From: Nonomuraea typhae
GTDB taxonomy: Bacteria; Actinomycetota; Actinomycetes; Streptosporangiales; Streptosporangiaceae
Direction: 5' to 3'
Length of the DNA stretch: 64,000 nt
Assembly (NCBI RefSeq): GCF_009760925.1
Contig: NZ_VRLV01000003.1
Location: 1-64,000 of the forward strand
In this document: positions 1-8,134 of the stretch, in pieces
Layout of the letters: every line of letters starts with the position of its first letter
Position numbering within the stretch: the first letter of the stretch is position 1
Translations under genes and position numbers: made by a program
Notes under the pieces: generated by a model
The model's database searches: none
Seen by the model: only the letters and a program-made list of their open reading frames with translations
Told to the model about the DNA's origin: nothing

Positions 1-107
1 GGCCCGCGGTGATCGATCGTCTGCGCCGACATGGCCCGCAGCACGCTGTCGGGCACGTTGGTCGGGCCGGGGATCTGCAGGAAGTGGCGGCCGGCGGGGT
101 AACTCAT
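1..107 (-). CDS. Class V aminotransferase (alanine-glyoxylate / serine-pyruvate type), N-terminus only
   Basis: Only the first 35 codons are inside the window; the gene runs off the left edge. The peptide starts MSYPAGRHFLQIPGPTNVPD, the typical N-terminus of PLP-dependent class V aminotransferases that make glycine from glyoxylate (alanine-glyoxylate or serine-pyruvate aminotransferases). The ATG at 107 is preceded by a GAGAGG Shine-Dalgarno-like stretch. It is divergent from a MatC-like dicarboxylate carrier and an IclR-type box (124-138) lies just upstream in its leader, so both genes are probably controlled by one repressor. Function is by family resemblance of a short stretch; the catalytic Lys is outside the window. 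Confidence 0.8.
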   Translation of the reverse strand, partial: MSYPAGRHFLQIPGPTNVPDSVLRAMSAQTIDHRG

Positions 108-123
108 CAGAACACACCCTCTC

Positions 124-138
124 TTCCACTATGCGGAA
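124..138. promoter_or_regulatory. IclR-type operator, copy 1
   Basis: The sequence TTCCACTATGCGGAA has the form TTCCR-N5-CRGAA. A near-identical 15-mer (one base different) is at 239-253, and a related one (TTCCGTATGGCAGAA) precedes the IclR-family gene at 35666. Further GCGGAA/ACGGAA half-sites occur around 152-158 and 226-232. It sits 17 bp upstream of the aminotransferase start, a position suited to repression. Confidence 0.55.
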
Positions 139-189
139 AAATATTCTCGCTATACGGAAGATATGCCGATTTCGGGAAACGCAAAAGTC

Positions 190-218
190 TTGACGTCGAA
201 TGTGAGCCAGGTCATACT
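190..218 (+). promoter_or_regulatory. Predicted sigma-70 promoter for the dicarboxylate carrier
   Basis: TTGACG at 190-195 and CATACT at 213-218 are separated by 17 bp, close to the vegetative consensus of actinomycete HrdB promoters. Transcription would start near 225, so the operator at 239-253 would lie immediately downstream, a repressing position. Confidence 0.5.
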
Positions 219-238
219 CTCGCAAAGCGGAAATCTTC

Positions 239-253
239 TTCCACGATGCGGAA
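239..253. promoter_or_regulatory. IclR-type operator, copy 2
   Basis: TTCCACGATGCGGAA differs from the copy at 124-138 by one base. It lies between the predicted promoter (190-218) and the ATG at 286 of the transporter gene. Confidence 0.55.
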
Positions 254-285
254 AACTCCGCAACGTCGACCGCTGGAGTACCCGC

Positions 286-1635
286 ATGTCGGTGCAAGTC
301 ATCACGATCATCGTTCTCGCCGCAGTCTTCCTCGTCGCCACTGTCCTGCCCGTGCACATGGGGGCCTTGGCCTTCGTCGCCGCCTTCATGGTCGGCGCCT
401 TCGTGCTGGGCGAGGGCAAGGACGACATCGTCGGGGGCTTCCCCGGCGACCTGTTCGTCATCCTCGTCGGGGTCACCTACCTGTTCGCCATGGCCAAAGC
501 CAACGGCACGGTCGACTGGCTCGTCCAAGCCGCGGTGCGGCTGGTCCGCGGCCGGATCGCGCTCATCCCGTGGATGATGTTCCTGGTCACCGGTCTGCTC
601 ACCGCCGTGGGCGCCGTCGTTCCCGCCGCGGTCGCGATCATCGCGCCGGTGGCCATGGGCTTTGCCACGCGCTATCGCATCAATCCGCTGCTCATGGGCC
701 TTCTGGTCATCAACGGAGCCAGCGCGGGCGGCTTCTCGCCCATCAGCATCTTCGGCAGCATCGTCAACGGCGTCGTCACCCGCAACAACCTGCCGGGCGA
801 CCCCGGTCTGCTGTTCATCAGCTCGTTCGTGTTCAACCTGGCGCTGTCCGGGGTGGTGTTCCTGCTGTTCGGGGGCCGGGAACTGCTGCGGCGTCGCGGG
901 GACGTGGCCGACGCGATCGCGGACGGCTCGGGCGCGGCTTCCGACGGATCAGGCGGAACCTCCGCCGGGCCAGCCGTACCCTCAGCCGGTGGTGGCGGCA
1001 CCGCCGTACTCGCTCCCGCAGCCACCGACCTGGTCGTGCTCAACAAGGAGCGCATCCTCACCCTCACCGGCCTGATCATCCTGGCCGGCGGCGCCCTGTT
1101 CTTCGGCCTCGACGTCGGCTTCACCGCCATCACCGTCGCCGTCGTCCTCTCCCTCGTCTCCCCCAACGGCGCCAAAGACGCCGTCGGCCAGATCGCCTGG
1201 CCCACCGTCCTGCTCATCTGCGGCATCGTCACCTACGTCAGCCTCATGGAACGCGTCGGCACCATCGACTTCCTCGGCGGCAAAGTCGCCCAGATCGGCA
1301 TCCCCCTCCTCGCCGGCCTCATCATCTGCCTCATCGGCGCAGCCGTATCCGCCTTCGCCTCCACCACCGGCATCCTCGGCGCCCTCATCCCCCTGGCCGT
1401 CCCCTTCCTGCTCGCAGGCGAAATCGGCGCCGTCGCACTGGTGATCGCGCTGTCCCTGTCGTCCTCGGTCGTCGACTCCTCACCCTTCTCCACCAGCGGC
1501 GCCCTCGTCGTCGCCAACTCCCAGGAGAGCGAGCGGGACTACATCTTCCGCGGCCTCATGCGATGGGGATTCAGCATGATCGCCATCGCACCCATCGTCA
1601 CCTGGCTGATCTTCCTCGCCCCCAACTGGTCCTGA
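286..1635 (+). CDS. MatC/SLC13-like dicarboxylate carrier
   Basis: A 449-residue polytopic membrane protein, probably a Na+- or proton-coupled dicarboxylate (malonate/C4-dicarboxylate) permease of the ion-transporter superfamily. The N-terminus carries the MatC_N signature (GGFPGDLFVILVGVTYLF and ANGTVDWLV near residues 45-80). A charged, Gly/Ser/Pro-rich cytoplasmic loop near residues 200-245 separates two halves, each with several hydrophobic helices, and the second half contains a Ser-rich SSSVVDSSPFS element typical of the substrate region. The start at 286 is chosen because the MatC-like homology begins there and because the promoter and operator lie between 190 and 253; the frame is open further upstream to 163. 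It is divergent from the aminotransferase, suggesting uptake and use of a glyoxylate-related acid. Substrate is inferred. Confidence 0.8.
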   Translation: MSVQVITIIVLAAVFLVATVLPVHMGALAFVAAFMVGAFVLGEGKDDIVGGFPGDLFVILVGVTYLFAMAKANGTVDWLVQAAVRLVRGRIALIPWMMFLVTGLLTAVGAVVPAAVAIIAPVAMGFATRYRINPLLMGLLVINGASAGGFSPISIFGSIVNGVVTRNNLPGDPGLLFISSFVFNLALSGVVFLLFGGRELLRRRGDVADAIADGSGAASDGSGGTSAGPAVPSAGGGGTAVLAPAATDLVVLNKERILTLTGLIILAGGALFFGLDVGFTAITVAVVLSLVSPNGAKDAVGQIAWPTVLLICGIVTYVSLMERVGTIDFLGGKVAQIGIPLLAGLIICLIGAAVSAFASTTGILGALIPLAVPFLLAGEIGAVALVIALSLSSSVVDSSPFSTSGALVVANSQESERDYIFRGLMRWGFSMIAIAPIVTWLIFLAPNWS

Positions 1636-2147
1636 CCGGGCCGCTTTCAGCAGCACAATCCGGCCATGGTGAACGACAACCCCACCGTCGTTCGCCTGGC
1701 TCGGTTTGGCATGACCACAGGCTTGCGTGTCGTCGAGTTCGCCGTCCGGTTGCGGAGCGGACGACAGGTCCACGAGCCTTCAAGACTTCGCCTGATACCC
1801 ATGGCTGTGACCGCGACAAGCGCCGCCGCCTGGTCCGTGGGCTGCAGATCCGGCCGCTGACAGCCCCGGTACGGCACCGCCCTGGGCGGCCAGCGCCGGA
1901 TCGTCAAGAAAAGCGCCGGATCGTCAAGCAGACGCCGGGTCGTCATGCAAGCCGCCGCCCTGCCGTACGCCTTCCGCCGGCTGCGCATCCGCGGGGCAGG
2001 CCGCGCCGGCATCCACGAAGCCTCCTCACCCCGGCCTGCCGGCGACGCCGCCTCACAGTCCTCGTTTGGGCGATCACCAGCGCGGGCGGGCGGAGCGCCG
2101 CATACTTGGGGCGGACGCTCCCGACTCCCCCGTTCCGGGAGGCGCGC
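1636..2147. other. Gene-free stretch with a short tandem repeat
   Basis: I see no convincing gene between the carrier and the gene at 2148. Short frames exist on both strands but have no recognisable domain, ribosome binding site or codon bias. The only structure is the 20-bp-period repeat at 1893-1946. Confidence 0.5.
1893..1946. repeat. Three-copy direct repeat, 20-bp period
   Basis: GCGCCGGATCGTCAAG is present exactly at 1893-1908 and again at 1913-1928; a third, degenerate copy (CGCCGGGTCGTCAT) follows at about 1933-1946. The 20-bp period and position in a gene-free gap could suit a regulator bound to one face of the helix, or it may be a chance duplication. Confidence 0.7.
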
Positions 2148-2951
2148 ATGGCCAGATCCAAGCGGGTTCGCAAGAAGAAACCCGGAGAGGAGCCGAAACC
2201 GCTGTGGGAGCGGCTGCTTTCCGGGCCGCGTTTCGTGGTGGTGACGGTGTTGACCGTTGCCATCGGGGCGGCGGTGCCGAGGGTGATCGACATGACGGCC
2301 AACGGCGTTCTCCCCGAGATTCACGCGGTCGCGAAGGAGGACGACCAGCTCACCGAGGACTTCTCGAAGTCGTCTCCCGAGGTGATCGGCCCCGGCGTGG
2401 CCGCCGGACTGGCCCGTGGTGAGCGGATCTTCGGCGACCCCGAGGTGACGGCCCGCCTGGTCAAGACGGGGCTTCAGGGAGTCAGGCTGGTCATCGAGGG
2501 GTCCAGGTCAGACGCCGTGCGGATCATCGGGATGCGGGCGCGGGTGCGCGCGACCCGGCCGGTCGTGGCGGGCACGTACTTCGAGCTCGGCCCGGAGGGG
2601 GAGGAGAGCAGTGTGCCGGTGGGCTTCGACTTGGCTTCGCCGCAGCCCATCGCCCGTGAGGTGCTCAACACGAGCACGCCGGGCGTGAAACTCGGCAGGT
2701 TCTATTTCGGTGGCCGGAGCGTGGAGCTCAAGAAGGGCGAGTCCAGGGTCTACGACGTGACCGCGATCGCCGGGCCGTTCACCTACGAGTGGGACATCCA
2801 GATCGACCTGGCCGCCCAGGGACGGACCTGGTCCGTCTACCGCCCCGAGCGGCCCCTGATCGTCTCCGGCAGGGCCGCCCGGTACGCGGCCGCCTACAAG
2901 TACGACGCCAGCACTCACCGCTGGGTGCCGCTGAAGGAGGGCGGCCGGTGA
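2148..2951 (+). CDS. Membrane-anchored protein of unknown function (paralogue of the gene at 24105-24950)
   Basis: A 267-residue protein with a basic, Lys/Arg-rich cytoplasmic N-terminus (MARSKRVRKKKPGEEPKPL), one transmembrane helix near residues 27-45 and an extracytoplasmic remainder. The C-terminal 130 residues align with the protein encoded at 24105-24950: both have VRII then an RV-containing strand, a YFxxxxVELKKGE-like core (here YFGGRSVELKKGE, there YFGRKQIDLKKDE), a YEWDIQID/YYEFDLLV strand, an LIVSG/VINGPDGP turn, and a closing W near the end. GGGAGG precedes the ATG. The stop overlaps the next start (GTGA), so the pair is translationally coupled. Family function unknown to me; a cell-envelope role is inferred from topology only. 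Confidence 0.75.
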   Translation: MARSKRVRKKKPGEEPKPLWERLLSGPRFVVVTVLTVAIGAAVPRVIDMTANGVLPEIHAVAKEDDQLTEDFSKSSPEVIGPGVAAGLARGERIFGDPEVTARLVKTGLQGVRLVIEGSRSDAVRIIGMRARVRATRPVVAGTYFELGPEGEESSVPVGFDLASPQPIAREVLNTSTPGVKLGRFYFGGRSVELKKGESRVYDVTAIAGPFTYEWDIQIDLAAQGRTWSVYRPERPLIVSGRAARYAAAYKYDASTHRWVPLKEGGR

Positions 2952-3631
2952 AGGGCGTCGCTTTCAAGCTGGGCATCCTGGCGATCGCCGGCTGCGCCGC
3001 CTTCGCCCTGTCATGGTTGCTGCCCCGGGGACGGGAGGCTCCTCCGGAGCAGCCCCGTGTCGATGTTCACTCCAAGGACGAGCTGCTGCGCCTGCTGCCC
3101 GGGCTGGGGGACGTTGCCAGGTTGGTCAGCGTATCGACCGATCGCCTCATCCAGGGGATGGCCGTCGCCTCCTTCATGCCGGTGTGCCTGCCGCAACTGC
3201 ACGAGGGCACCGTCGACATCGCACCGCCGTCCGTCACCGTCCGCTACGAGCTGGCCCACGGACCGATCGTGGTGGTGGACTTCACCCGCATCGGCCCGGA
3301 CTCAGCGGAGAAGGCACGTTCCCTGCTGCGGGCCGCGAAAGAGCGATGCACGGAGAAAGGACCGGCCTACGCGGACGACCCTCCAGGCACCTGGACGTTC
3401 GAGCAGATGGCCCCACCCCGCATCGGCGAGGTCGCCGTCGCCTTCACCGGCGCCTACACACCCCCGTCCGACACCGCCCGGGACAGCGCGGCGCGGGTCG
3501 TGACCGCGATCTCCAAAGACTGGACGATCACCTTCACCACCAACGAAGCCTCCGCCGAAACGCTCCACACGCTGATGCCCCGCATCCTCGGCGTCTTGGA
3601 CGCGAACGTGGGATCGGCGTTCCTGCGATGA
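2948..3631 (+). CDS. Hypothetical membrane-anchored protein, coupled to the upstream gene
   Basis: A 227-residue protein beginning at a GTG whose last two bases are part of the upstream TGA (4-base overlap), the usual sign of translational coupling. Residues 1-25 form a signal-anchor (MKGVAFKLGILAIAGCAAFA); the rest looks extracytoplasmic and soluble. I do not recognise a domain. The body has a VVVDFTRIGPDSAEKARSLL segment and two isolated Cys residues (in MPVCLPQ and KERCTEK) that could form a disulfide. Probably works with its partner at the membrane surface. Confidence 0.7.
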   Translation: MKGVAFKLGILAIAGCAAFALSWLLPRGREAPPEQPRVDVHSKDELLRLLPGLGDVARLVSVSTDRLIQGMAVASFMPVCLPQLHEGTVDIAPPSVTVRYELAHGPIVVVDFTRIGPDSAEKARSLLRAAKERCTEKGPAYADDPPGTWTFEQMAPPRIGEVAVAFTGAYTPPSDTARDSAARVVTAISKDWTITFTTNEASAETLHTLMPRILGVLDANVGSAFLR

Positions 3632-3642
3632 GCCACTCCCTC

Positions 3643-3843
3643 CTACGAGCGGCCCCTGATCTGCCGGTGTACCACCAGGAACATGTCGATGCCGGTGATG
3701 ACGGCCAGGAGCACGGCGAGTACCGCGATCCCCGGCATGCCCGCGATCCCGCCCAGGGCGGCGAGGACGACCAGGAACGCCAGGACGCAGGCGCACATCC
3801 GGTCGTGCGTGCGAGTGGGCGCCGAGCGATGTCTTCTGGGCAT
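3643..3843 (-). CDS. Small two-helix membrane protein, hypothetical
   Basis: 66 residues: a basic N-terminus (MPRRHRSAPTRTHDR) followed by two hydrophobic helices (from CACVLAFLVVLAALGG and AVLAVLLAVITGIDMFLVV) and a basic C-terminus (HRQIRGRS). The positive ends suggest both termini are cytoplasmic. The start at 3843 is tentative: the frame is open to 3924 but that would overlap the divergent gene at 3923, and the Shine-Dalgarno is weak. No family recognised. Confidence 0.5.
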   Translation of the reverse strand: MPRRHRSAPTRTHDRMCACVLAFLVVLAALGGIAGMPGIAVLAVLLAVITGIDMFLVVHRQIRGRS

Positions 3844-3922
3844 GCACCGCCACTGCCCTCGCCGGGTGCCCGGAAACGCGGGCATTGACCTCAATGCCGC
3901 TTGAGGTTGCAGGATCGACGGC

Positions 3923-4894
3923 ATGAGAGCGATCGTCCTTCACGAGTTCGGCCCCGCTGAGAACCTGACGCTGGAAGACCTGCCCGATCCCGTGCCCGGG
4001 CCGGGGCAGGTGCGCATCGTGGTGCGTGCCGCCGGGGTGCACACGATCGAGACCGCCATGCGGGAGGGGCTGGCGATCGGGCCGCCGTTGCCCGAGTTGC
4101 CGGCGGTGTTCGGTGGTGAGGTCTCCGGCACGGTCGATGCCGTGGGCCCGGAGGTCGACCGGGCATGGATCGGCAAGGACGTCGTGACCGGCGGCGGAAG
4201 CCCGGGCGGGTATGCCGAGCTGGCCGTGGCTGACGTCGTGAGCCTGCACGCGGTGCCCGAGGGGCTCGGGCACCGCGCCGCCGTCGCCATGATCACCACG
4301 GGGCGCACGGCGGTCGAGTTCCTGGACATCGCCGGGCTCACGCCGGACGACGTCGTCCTGGTCACCTCGGCGGCGGGCGGCATCGGCTGGCTGGTCGTCC
4401 AGTACGGCCTCGACCTGGGCGCCACCGTGGTCGCCGCGGCCGGCGGTCCGATCAAGACCGCGGCCGTCCGCAATCTGGGCGCCACGGTGGCCGTCGACTA
4501 CAACGCGCCGGATTGGGGCGAGACCGTCCGCAAGACCTTGGGCGGGCGCCGGGTGACCGCGGTGCTCGACGGGGTCGGCGGCGCCAAGGCGCGCGAAGCC
4601 TTCGAGCTGCTGGCCGACGGCGGCCGTTTCGTCAGCATCGGCGCCTCCTCCCGTGAGGAGTTCGAGCCCGACCCGGAGCTCGTCAAGACCCGCGATCTCA
4701 CGGTGACCGACGCGCTGGCCTTGCTGCTGACCCGCCCTGAGCTGGGCAACGGCACCCAGGAGCGGGCGCTGGCCGCCGCCGCCGAGGGCCGCATGGTCCC
4801 GGCGATCCAGGCATTCCCCCTGGCGAAGGCGGCGCAGGCGCACGCCGCCCTGGAGAACAGGGCGACGTCGGGCAAGGTGATTCTGGAGCCGTAG
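3923..4894 (+). CDS. Zinc-independent medium-chain dehydrogenase, NADPH:quinone oxidoreductase family
   Basis: A 323-residue enzyme of the MDR/quinone reductase family, predicted to use NADPH to reduce quinones or enones in the cytoplasm. It starts MRAIVLHEFGPAENLTLEDL, a standard MDR N-terminus; residues 25-110 form the GroES-like substrate domain, and the Rossmann NADPH site is at about 150-160 (TSAAGGIGWLV, the A-A-x-G-G-(I/V)-G motif). No structural-zinc Cys quartet is present, so it belongs with quinone oxidoreductases rather than alcohol dehydrogenases. It ends ATSGKVILEP, typical of the family. Likely monocistronic; the AfsR-like gene starts 45 bp downstream. Substrate unknown. Confidence 0.85.
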   Translation: MRAIVLHEFGPAENLTLEDLPDPVPGPGQVRIVVRAAGVHTIETAMREGLAIGPPLPELPAVFGGEVSGTVDAVGPEVDRAWIGKDVVTGGGSPGGYAELAVADVVSLHAVPEGLGHRAAVAMITTGRTAVEFLDIAGLTPDDVVLVTSAAGGIGWLVVQYGLDLGATVVAAAGGPIKTAAVRNLGATVAVDYNAPDWGETVRKTLGGRRVTAVLDGVGGAKAREAFELLADGGRFVSIGASSREEFEPDPELVKTRDLTVTDALALLLTRPELGNGTQERALAAAAEGRMVPAIQAFPLAKAAQAHAALENRATSGKVILEP

Positions 4895-4939
4895 CCGCGG
4901 TGGCCGGAGGACACTGCGGAGTCTGACAGGCTGCTGCCC

Positions 4940-7900
4940 ATGGCAGATGCGATCGAACCGGGCGAAAGCCGCCGGGTGCGCGTCGGTGTCCTCGGCCCCG
5001 TGACGCTGGAGACCGCCGCCGGTCCGGCGCACGTCGGGGGCGCGCGGCTACGGGCGCTGCTGGCCCGGCTCGTGGTGGACGCGGGCCGTGCCGTACGGCC
5101 GGCGACCCTGGTCGAGGCGTTGTGGGGCGAGGAGGCGTCGGCCGCCAGGCTGCACGCGCTGCAGTCACTGGTGTCCCGGCTGCGCGGCGTCCTGGGCGAC
5201 CCCGGGCTGCTGACCTCGGGCCCGGCGGGGTACCGGCTCACCGTGGAGCCGGACGACGTGGACGCGACCCGGTTCGAACGGCTGGCCCGGGCGGGCCGGC
5301 GCGCCCACGCGGAGTCCCGGCACGCCGAGGCCGCGGCCGTTCTGCGCGAGGCCCTGAGCCTGTGGCGCGGCCCTGCCCTGGCGGACGTGGGCGACGCGCC
5401 GTTCGCCGCGGCCGAGGCCGAACGGCTGGAGCTGGCCCGGCTGACCGCCCTGGAGGACCGGATCGAGGCCGACCTCACGCCGGGCACCGCCCCCGAAGCA
5501 CCACCCGCCGGCCCAGAGGCGCCGGCCACCGGACGCGAAACCCCGGCCACCGGCCCCGACCTGATCGCCGAGCTCGAAGCGCTCACCGCCGCGCACCCGC
5601 TGCGCGAACGCCTGCACGCCCAGCTGATCCGGGCTCTGGCCGCGAACGGCCGCGGCGCCGAGGCGCTGGCCGCCTACGAGCGGATCCGCACCCTGCTCGC
5701 CGACAGCTTCGGCAGCGACCCGGGACCACACCTCCGGGAGGCTCACCTGGCGGTGTTGCGCGGCGAGCTCCCGAGGTCCCGCCGATCGCACGGCAACCTG
5801 CACGTGCCCCTGACCAGCTTCGTGGGCCGCGACGACGACGTGCGCAGGGTGGCGGGCCTGCTCGGCCGGGGCCGGCTGGTCACGCTGGCCGGTCCGGGCG
5901 GTGCGGGCAAGACCCGGCTGGCCCACGCCGTCGGCCGGCGGCTCTCACCGGCCGGAGGGGTGTGGTTCGTCCCGCTGGCGCCGGTCAACGCCGGCGAGGT
6001 GCCTCGCGTGGTGCTCGACCTGGTGCGTGCCGACCGGCCCGCGGCCCAGGGCGGCTCGGTCATGGACCAGCTGGCCGAGACGATCGCGGACGACGAGCTG
6101 GTGCTGGTGCTGGACAACTGCGAGCACGTGATCGACACCGCCGCGACGCTGGCCGAGACCCTGCTCGGCCGGTGCCCGAGGCTGCGGATGCTGGCCACCA
6201 GCCGGGAGCCGCTGCGGATCGGCGGCGAGGCCCTGCACCCGGTGCTCCCTCTGGAGGTTCCCGCGCCGGAGGCCACGGACGAGCAGGCGCGTGCCTGCGC
6301 CGCGGTCCGGCTGTTCCACGACCGGGCGGCCGCGGTCCGGCCGGGGTTCGCGCCGGAGGGCCGCGCGCTGACGGCGGCGGCCGAGATCTGCCGCCGCCTG
6401 GACGGCCTGCCTCTGGCGATCGAGCTGGCCGCCGCGCAGTTGCGCGTGCTGCCGGTCGAGGCGGTCGCGGCCCGGCTGGACGACCGTTTCCGGCTGCTGA
6501 CGGGCGGCAGCCGTACGGCACTGCCGCGGCATCGGACGTTGAGCGCCGCGGTGGCCTGGAGCTGGGACCTGCTGGGCGCCGACGAGCGGACGCTGCTGGA
6601 ACGGCTGGCAGTGGTGCCCGGGACCTTCACGGAGGACGCGGCGGAGGCGATCGGCCGGGTGGGCGACGTCCGGGAGCTGCTGACGGCGCTGATCGACAAG
6701 TCCCTGCTGCACCCGGTGGAGTCGGCGGATCCGGCCGAGCCGCGGTACCGCATGCTGGAGACCATCCGGGAGTACGGCCTGGCCCGGCGGGACGACCTCG
6801 ACGAGGTCCGCGGGTGGCACGCGGCCTTCTTCCTCGAGCTGGCCGAGACCGCCGAGCCGTACCTGCGCACCTCGGACCAGCTGCGCTGGCTGCGCCGCCT
6901 GACCGCGGAGCGGGACAACCTCTCGGCCGCGATCCGGTGGGCGGCCGGGTGCGGGCAGGCCGGTGTGGCGGTCCGGTTCGGTGTCGCGCTGAGCTGGTTC
7001 TGGTTCCTGCGGGACTTTCCGCCGGAGTCGCTGGACCTGCTCGGCCGGGTGCTTCAGGTCCCCGGCGCGGCCGACGCGCACGTCGTGGCCGCCGCGCACG
7101 CGCTCGCCGCCATCGAGGCCGTCGGCCGCCCGGAGGAGGGCGAGGCGGCTTTCACGCGGATCCGGGAGGCGCTGGAGGGTGCGGGCTCCGGCCGTCACCC
7201 CGTTCTGGCGATGGCCCGGCTGGCGCTCGCGATCGGCGCGGGAGGCGATGGCAGCATGCCGGAAGCGCCCCCGGATCCCTGGGGCCGGTCGCTGTCGCTG
7301 CTGGCCCGCGGCGTGCTGGCCATGAACACCGGGCACGCCGCCGAGGCGGCGCGGATCCTGCCGGCCGCGTTGTCCGGGTTCGAGGAGCTCGGCGAGCGCT
7401 GGGGGCTGGCGACCACGCTGAGCACCCTGAACGCGGCGCGGCAGCGGTCCGGCGAACCGGCCGCGCCCGAACTGGCCGAGCGGGCCACCCGGTACTTCCG
7501 CGAGCTCGGCATGCCCGAGCACTCGATGGAGAACGACGTGGCGGCCGCCCTGCACCGGGCGCGGGCCGGCGACGCGGACGGCGGGCGGCGGCAGCTGACG
7601 GACCTGCTCGACCGGGCCGGACGGGCCGGCTCTGCGGAATCGGCGGCTCAGGTCCGTCTGGGCCTGGCGCAGCTGGAGTGGCGGGCCGGACGGCCGGGGC
7701 CGGCCCGCGACCATGCCCTGGCCGGGCTGGCGGAGGCGCCGCCCGGGCGGTCGACGCCGCACCTGTCCGCGTTGCTGCTGGCCGTACTCGCCCAGGTGGA
7801 CGTCGCGGAGGGCGCTCCCGGCGCGGCCGCGCGGCGGCTCGACCATCCGGCGGTGCACCTGACGCTGACCTGGCACACGCCCGTCGCCGCGGCGATCGCG

Positions 7901-8134
7901 GTCGCGGCCGCCGCGATCGAGCTGGGGCGCGATCGGCCGGAACGGGCGGGGCGGCTGCTCGGGGTCGCCGCCGCGCTGCGCGGCTGGGACGACCCCGGCG
8001 ACGCCGACGTGCGGACGATCTCGCAGCGCGCGAGCGCGGCCTTGGGCGCCGCCCGGTTCGCGGCCGTGCGGGCCGAGGGTACGGCGATGCCGCGGGCACG
8101 GGCCGAGGACCTGATCTCCGCGATCATCGGCTAG
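4940..8134 (+). CDS. AfsR/SARP-type transcriptional regulator with NB-ARC ATPase
   Basis: A 1064-residue regulator. Order of domains: winged-helix trans_reg_C (about residues 12-98, VRVGVLGPVTLE... to GYRLTVEPDDVD), BTAD helical domain (about 100-275) interrupted by a Pro/Ala/Thr-rich linker (about 180-212), NB-ARC ATPase with Walker A GPGGAGKT (about 317-324), Walker B LVLVLDNCEH (about 389-398) and a TSREPLRIGGE sensor motif, then a C-terminal TPR-like helical region. Such proteins activate secondary-metabolite or cell-envelope genes by binding direct repeats at promoters. It ends 11 bp inside the convergent serine hydrolase gene. Its targets are unknown; the lanthipeptide locus 1.3 kb away is a possible one. 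No DNA-binding site was identified. Confidence 0.9.
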   Translation: MADAIEPGESRRVRVGVLGPVTLETAAGPAHVGGARLRALLARLVVDAGRAVRPATLVEALWGEEASAARLHALQSLVSRLRGVLGDPGLLTSGPAGYRLTVEPDDVDATRFERLARAGRRAHAESRHAEAAAVLREALSLWRGPALADVGDAPFAAAEAERLELARLTALEDRIEADLTPGTAPEAPPAGPEAPATGRETPATGPDLIAELEALTAAHPLRERLHAQLIRALAANGRGAEALAAYERIRTLLADSFGSDPGPHLREAHLAVLRGELPRSRRSHGNLHVPLTSFVGRDDDVRRVAGLLGRGRLVTLAGPGGAGKTRLAHAVGRRLSPAGGVWFVPLAPVNAGEVPRVVLDLVRADRPAAQGGSVMDQLAETIADDELVLVLDNCEHVIDTAATLAETLLGRCPRLRMLATSREPLRIGGEALHPVLPLEVPAPEATDEQARACAAVRLFHDRAAAVRPGFAPEGRALTAAAEICRRLDGLPLAIELAAAQLRVLPVEAVAARLDDRFRLLTGGSRTALPRHRTLSAAVAWSWDLLGADERTLLERLAVVPGTFTEDAAEAIGRVGDVRELLTALIDKSLLHPVESADPAEPRYRMLETIREYGLARRDDLDEVRGWHAAFFLELAETAEPYLRTSDQLRWLRRLTAERDNLSAAIRWAAGCGQAGVAVRFGVALSWFWFLRDFPPESLDLLGRVLQVPGAADAHVVAAAHALAAIEAVGRPEEGEAAFTRIREALEGAGSGRHPVLAMARLALAIGAGGDGSMPEAPPDPWGRSLSLLARGVLAMNTGHAAEAARILPAALSGFEELGERWGLATTLSTLNAARQRSGEPAAPELAERATRYFRELGMPEHSMENDVAAALHRARAGDADGGRRQLTDLLDRAGRAGSAESAAQVRLGLAQLEWRAGRPGPARDHALAGLAEAPPGRSTPHLSALLLAVLAQVDVAEGAPGAAARRLDHPAVHLTLTWHTPVAAAIAVAAAAIELGRDRPERAGRLLGVAAALRGWDDPGDADVRTISQRASAALGAARFAAVRAEGTAMPRARAEDLISAIIG

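Noticed and set aside
1666..1860. 64-codon plus-strand frame after the carrier
   Set aside because: No Shine-Dalgarno, no domain, atypical codon use; probably non-coding.
9..2951. A 980-codon frame spanning the left end into the gene at 2148
   Set aside because: Only its last 267 codons (from 2148) have a Shine-Dalgarno, a membrane anchor and a paralogue; the rest is the Arg/Pro-rich shadow of the carrier gene and a gene-free gap.
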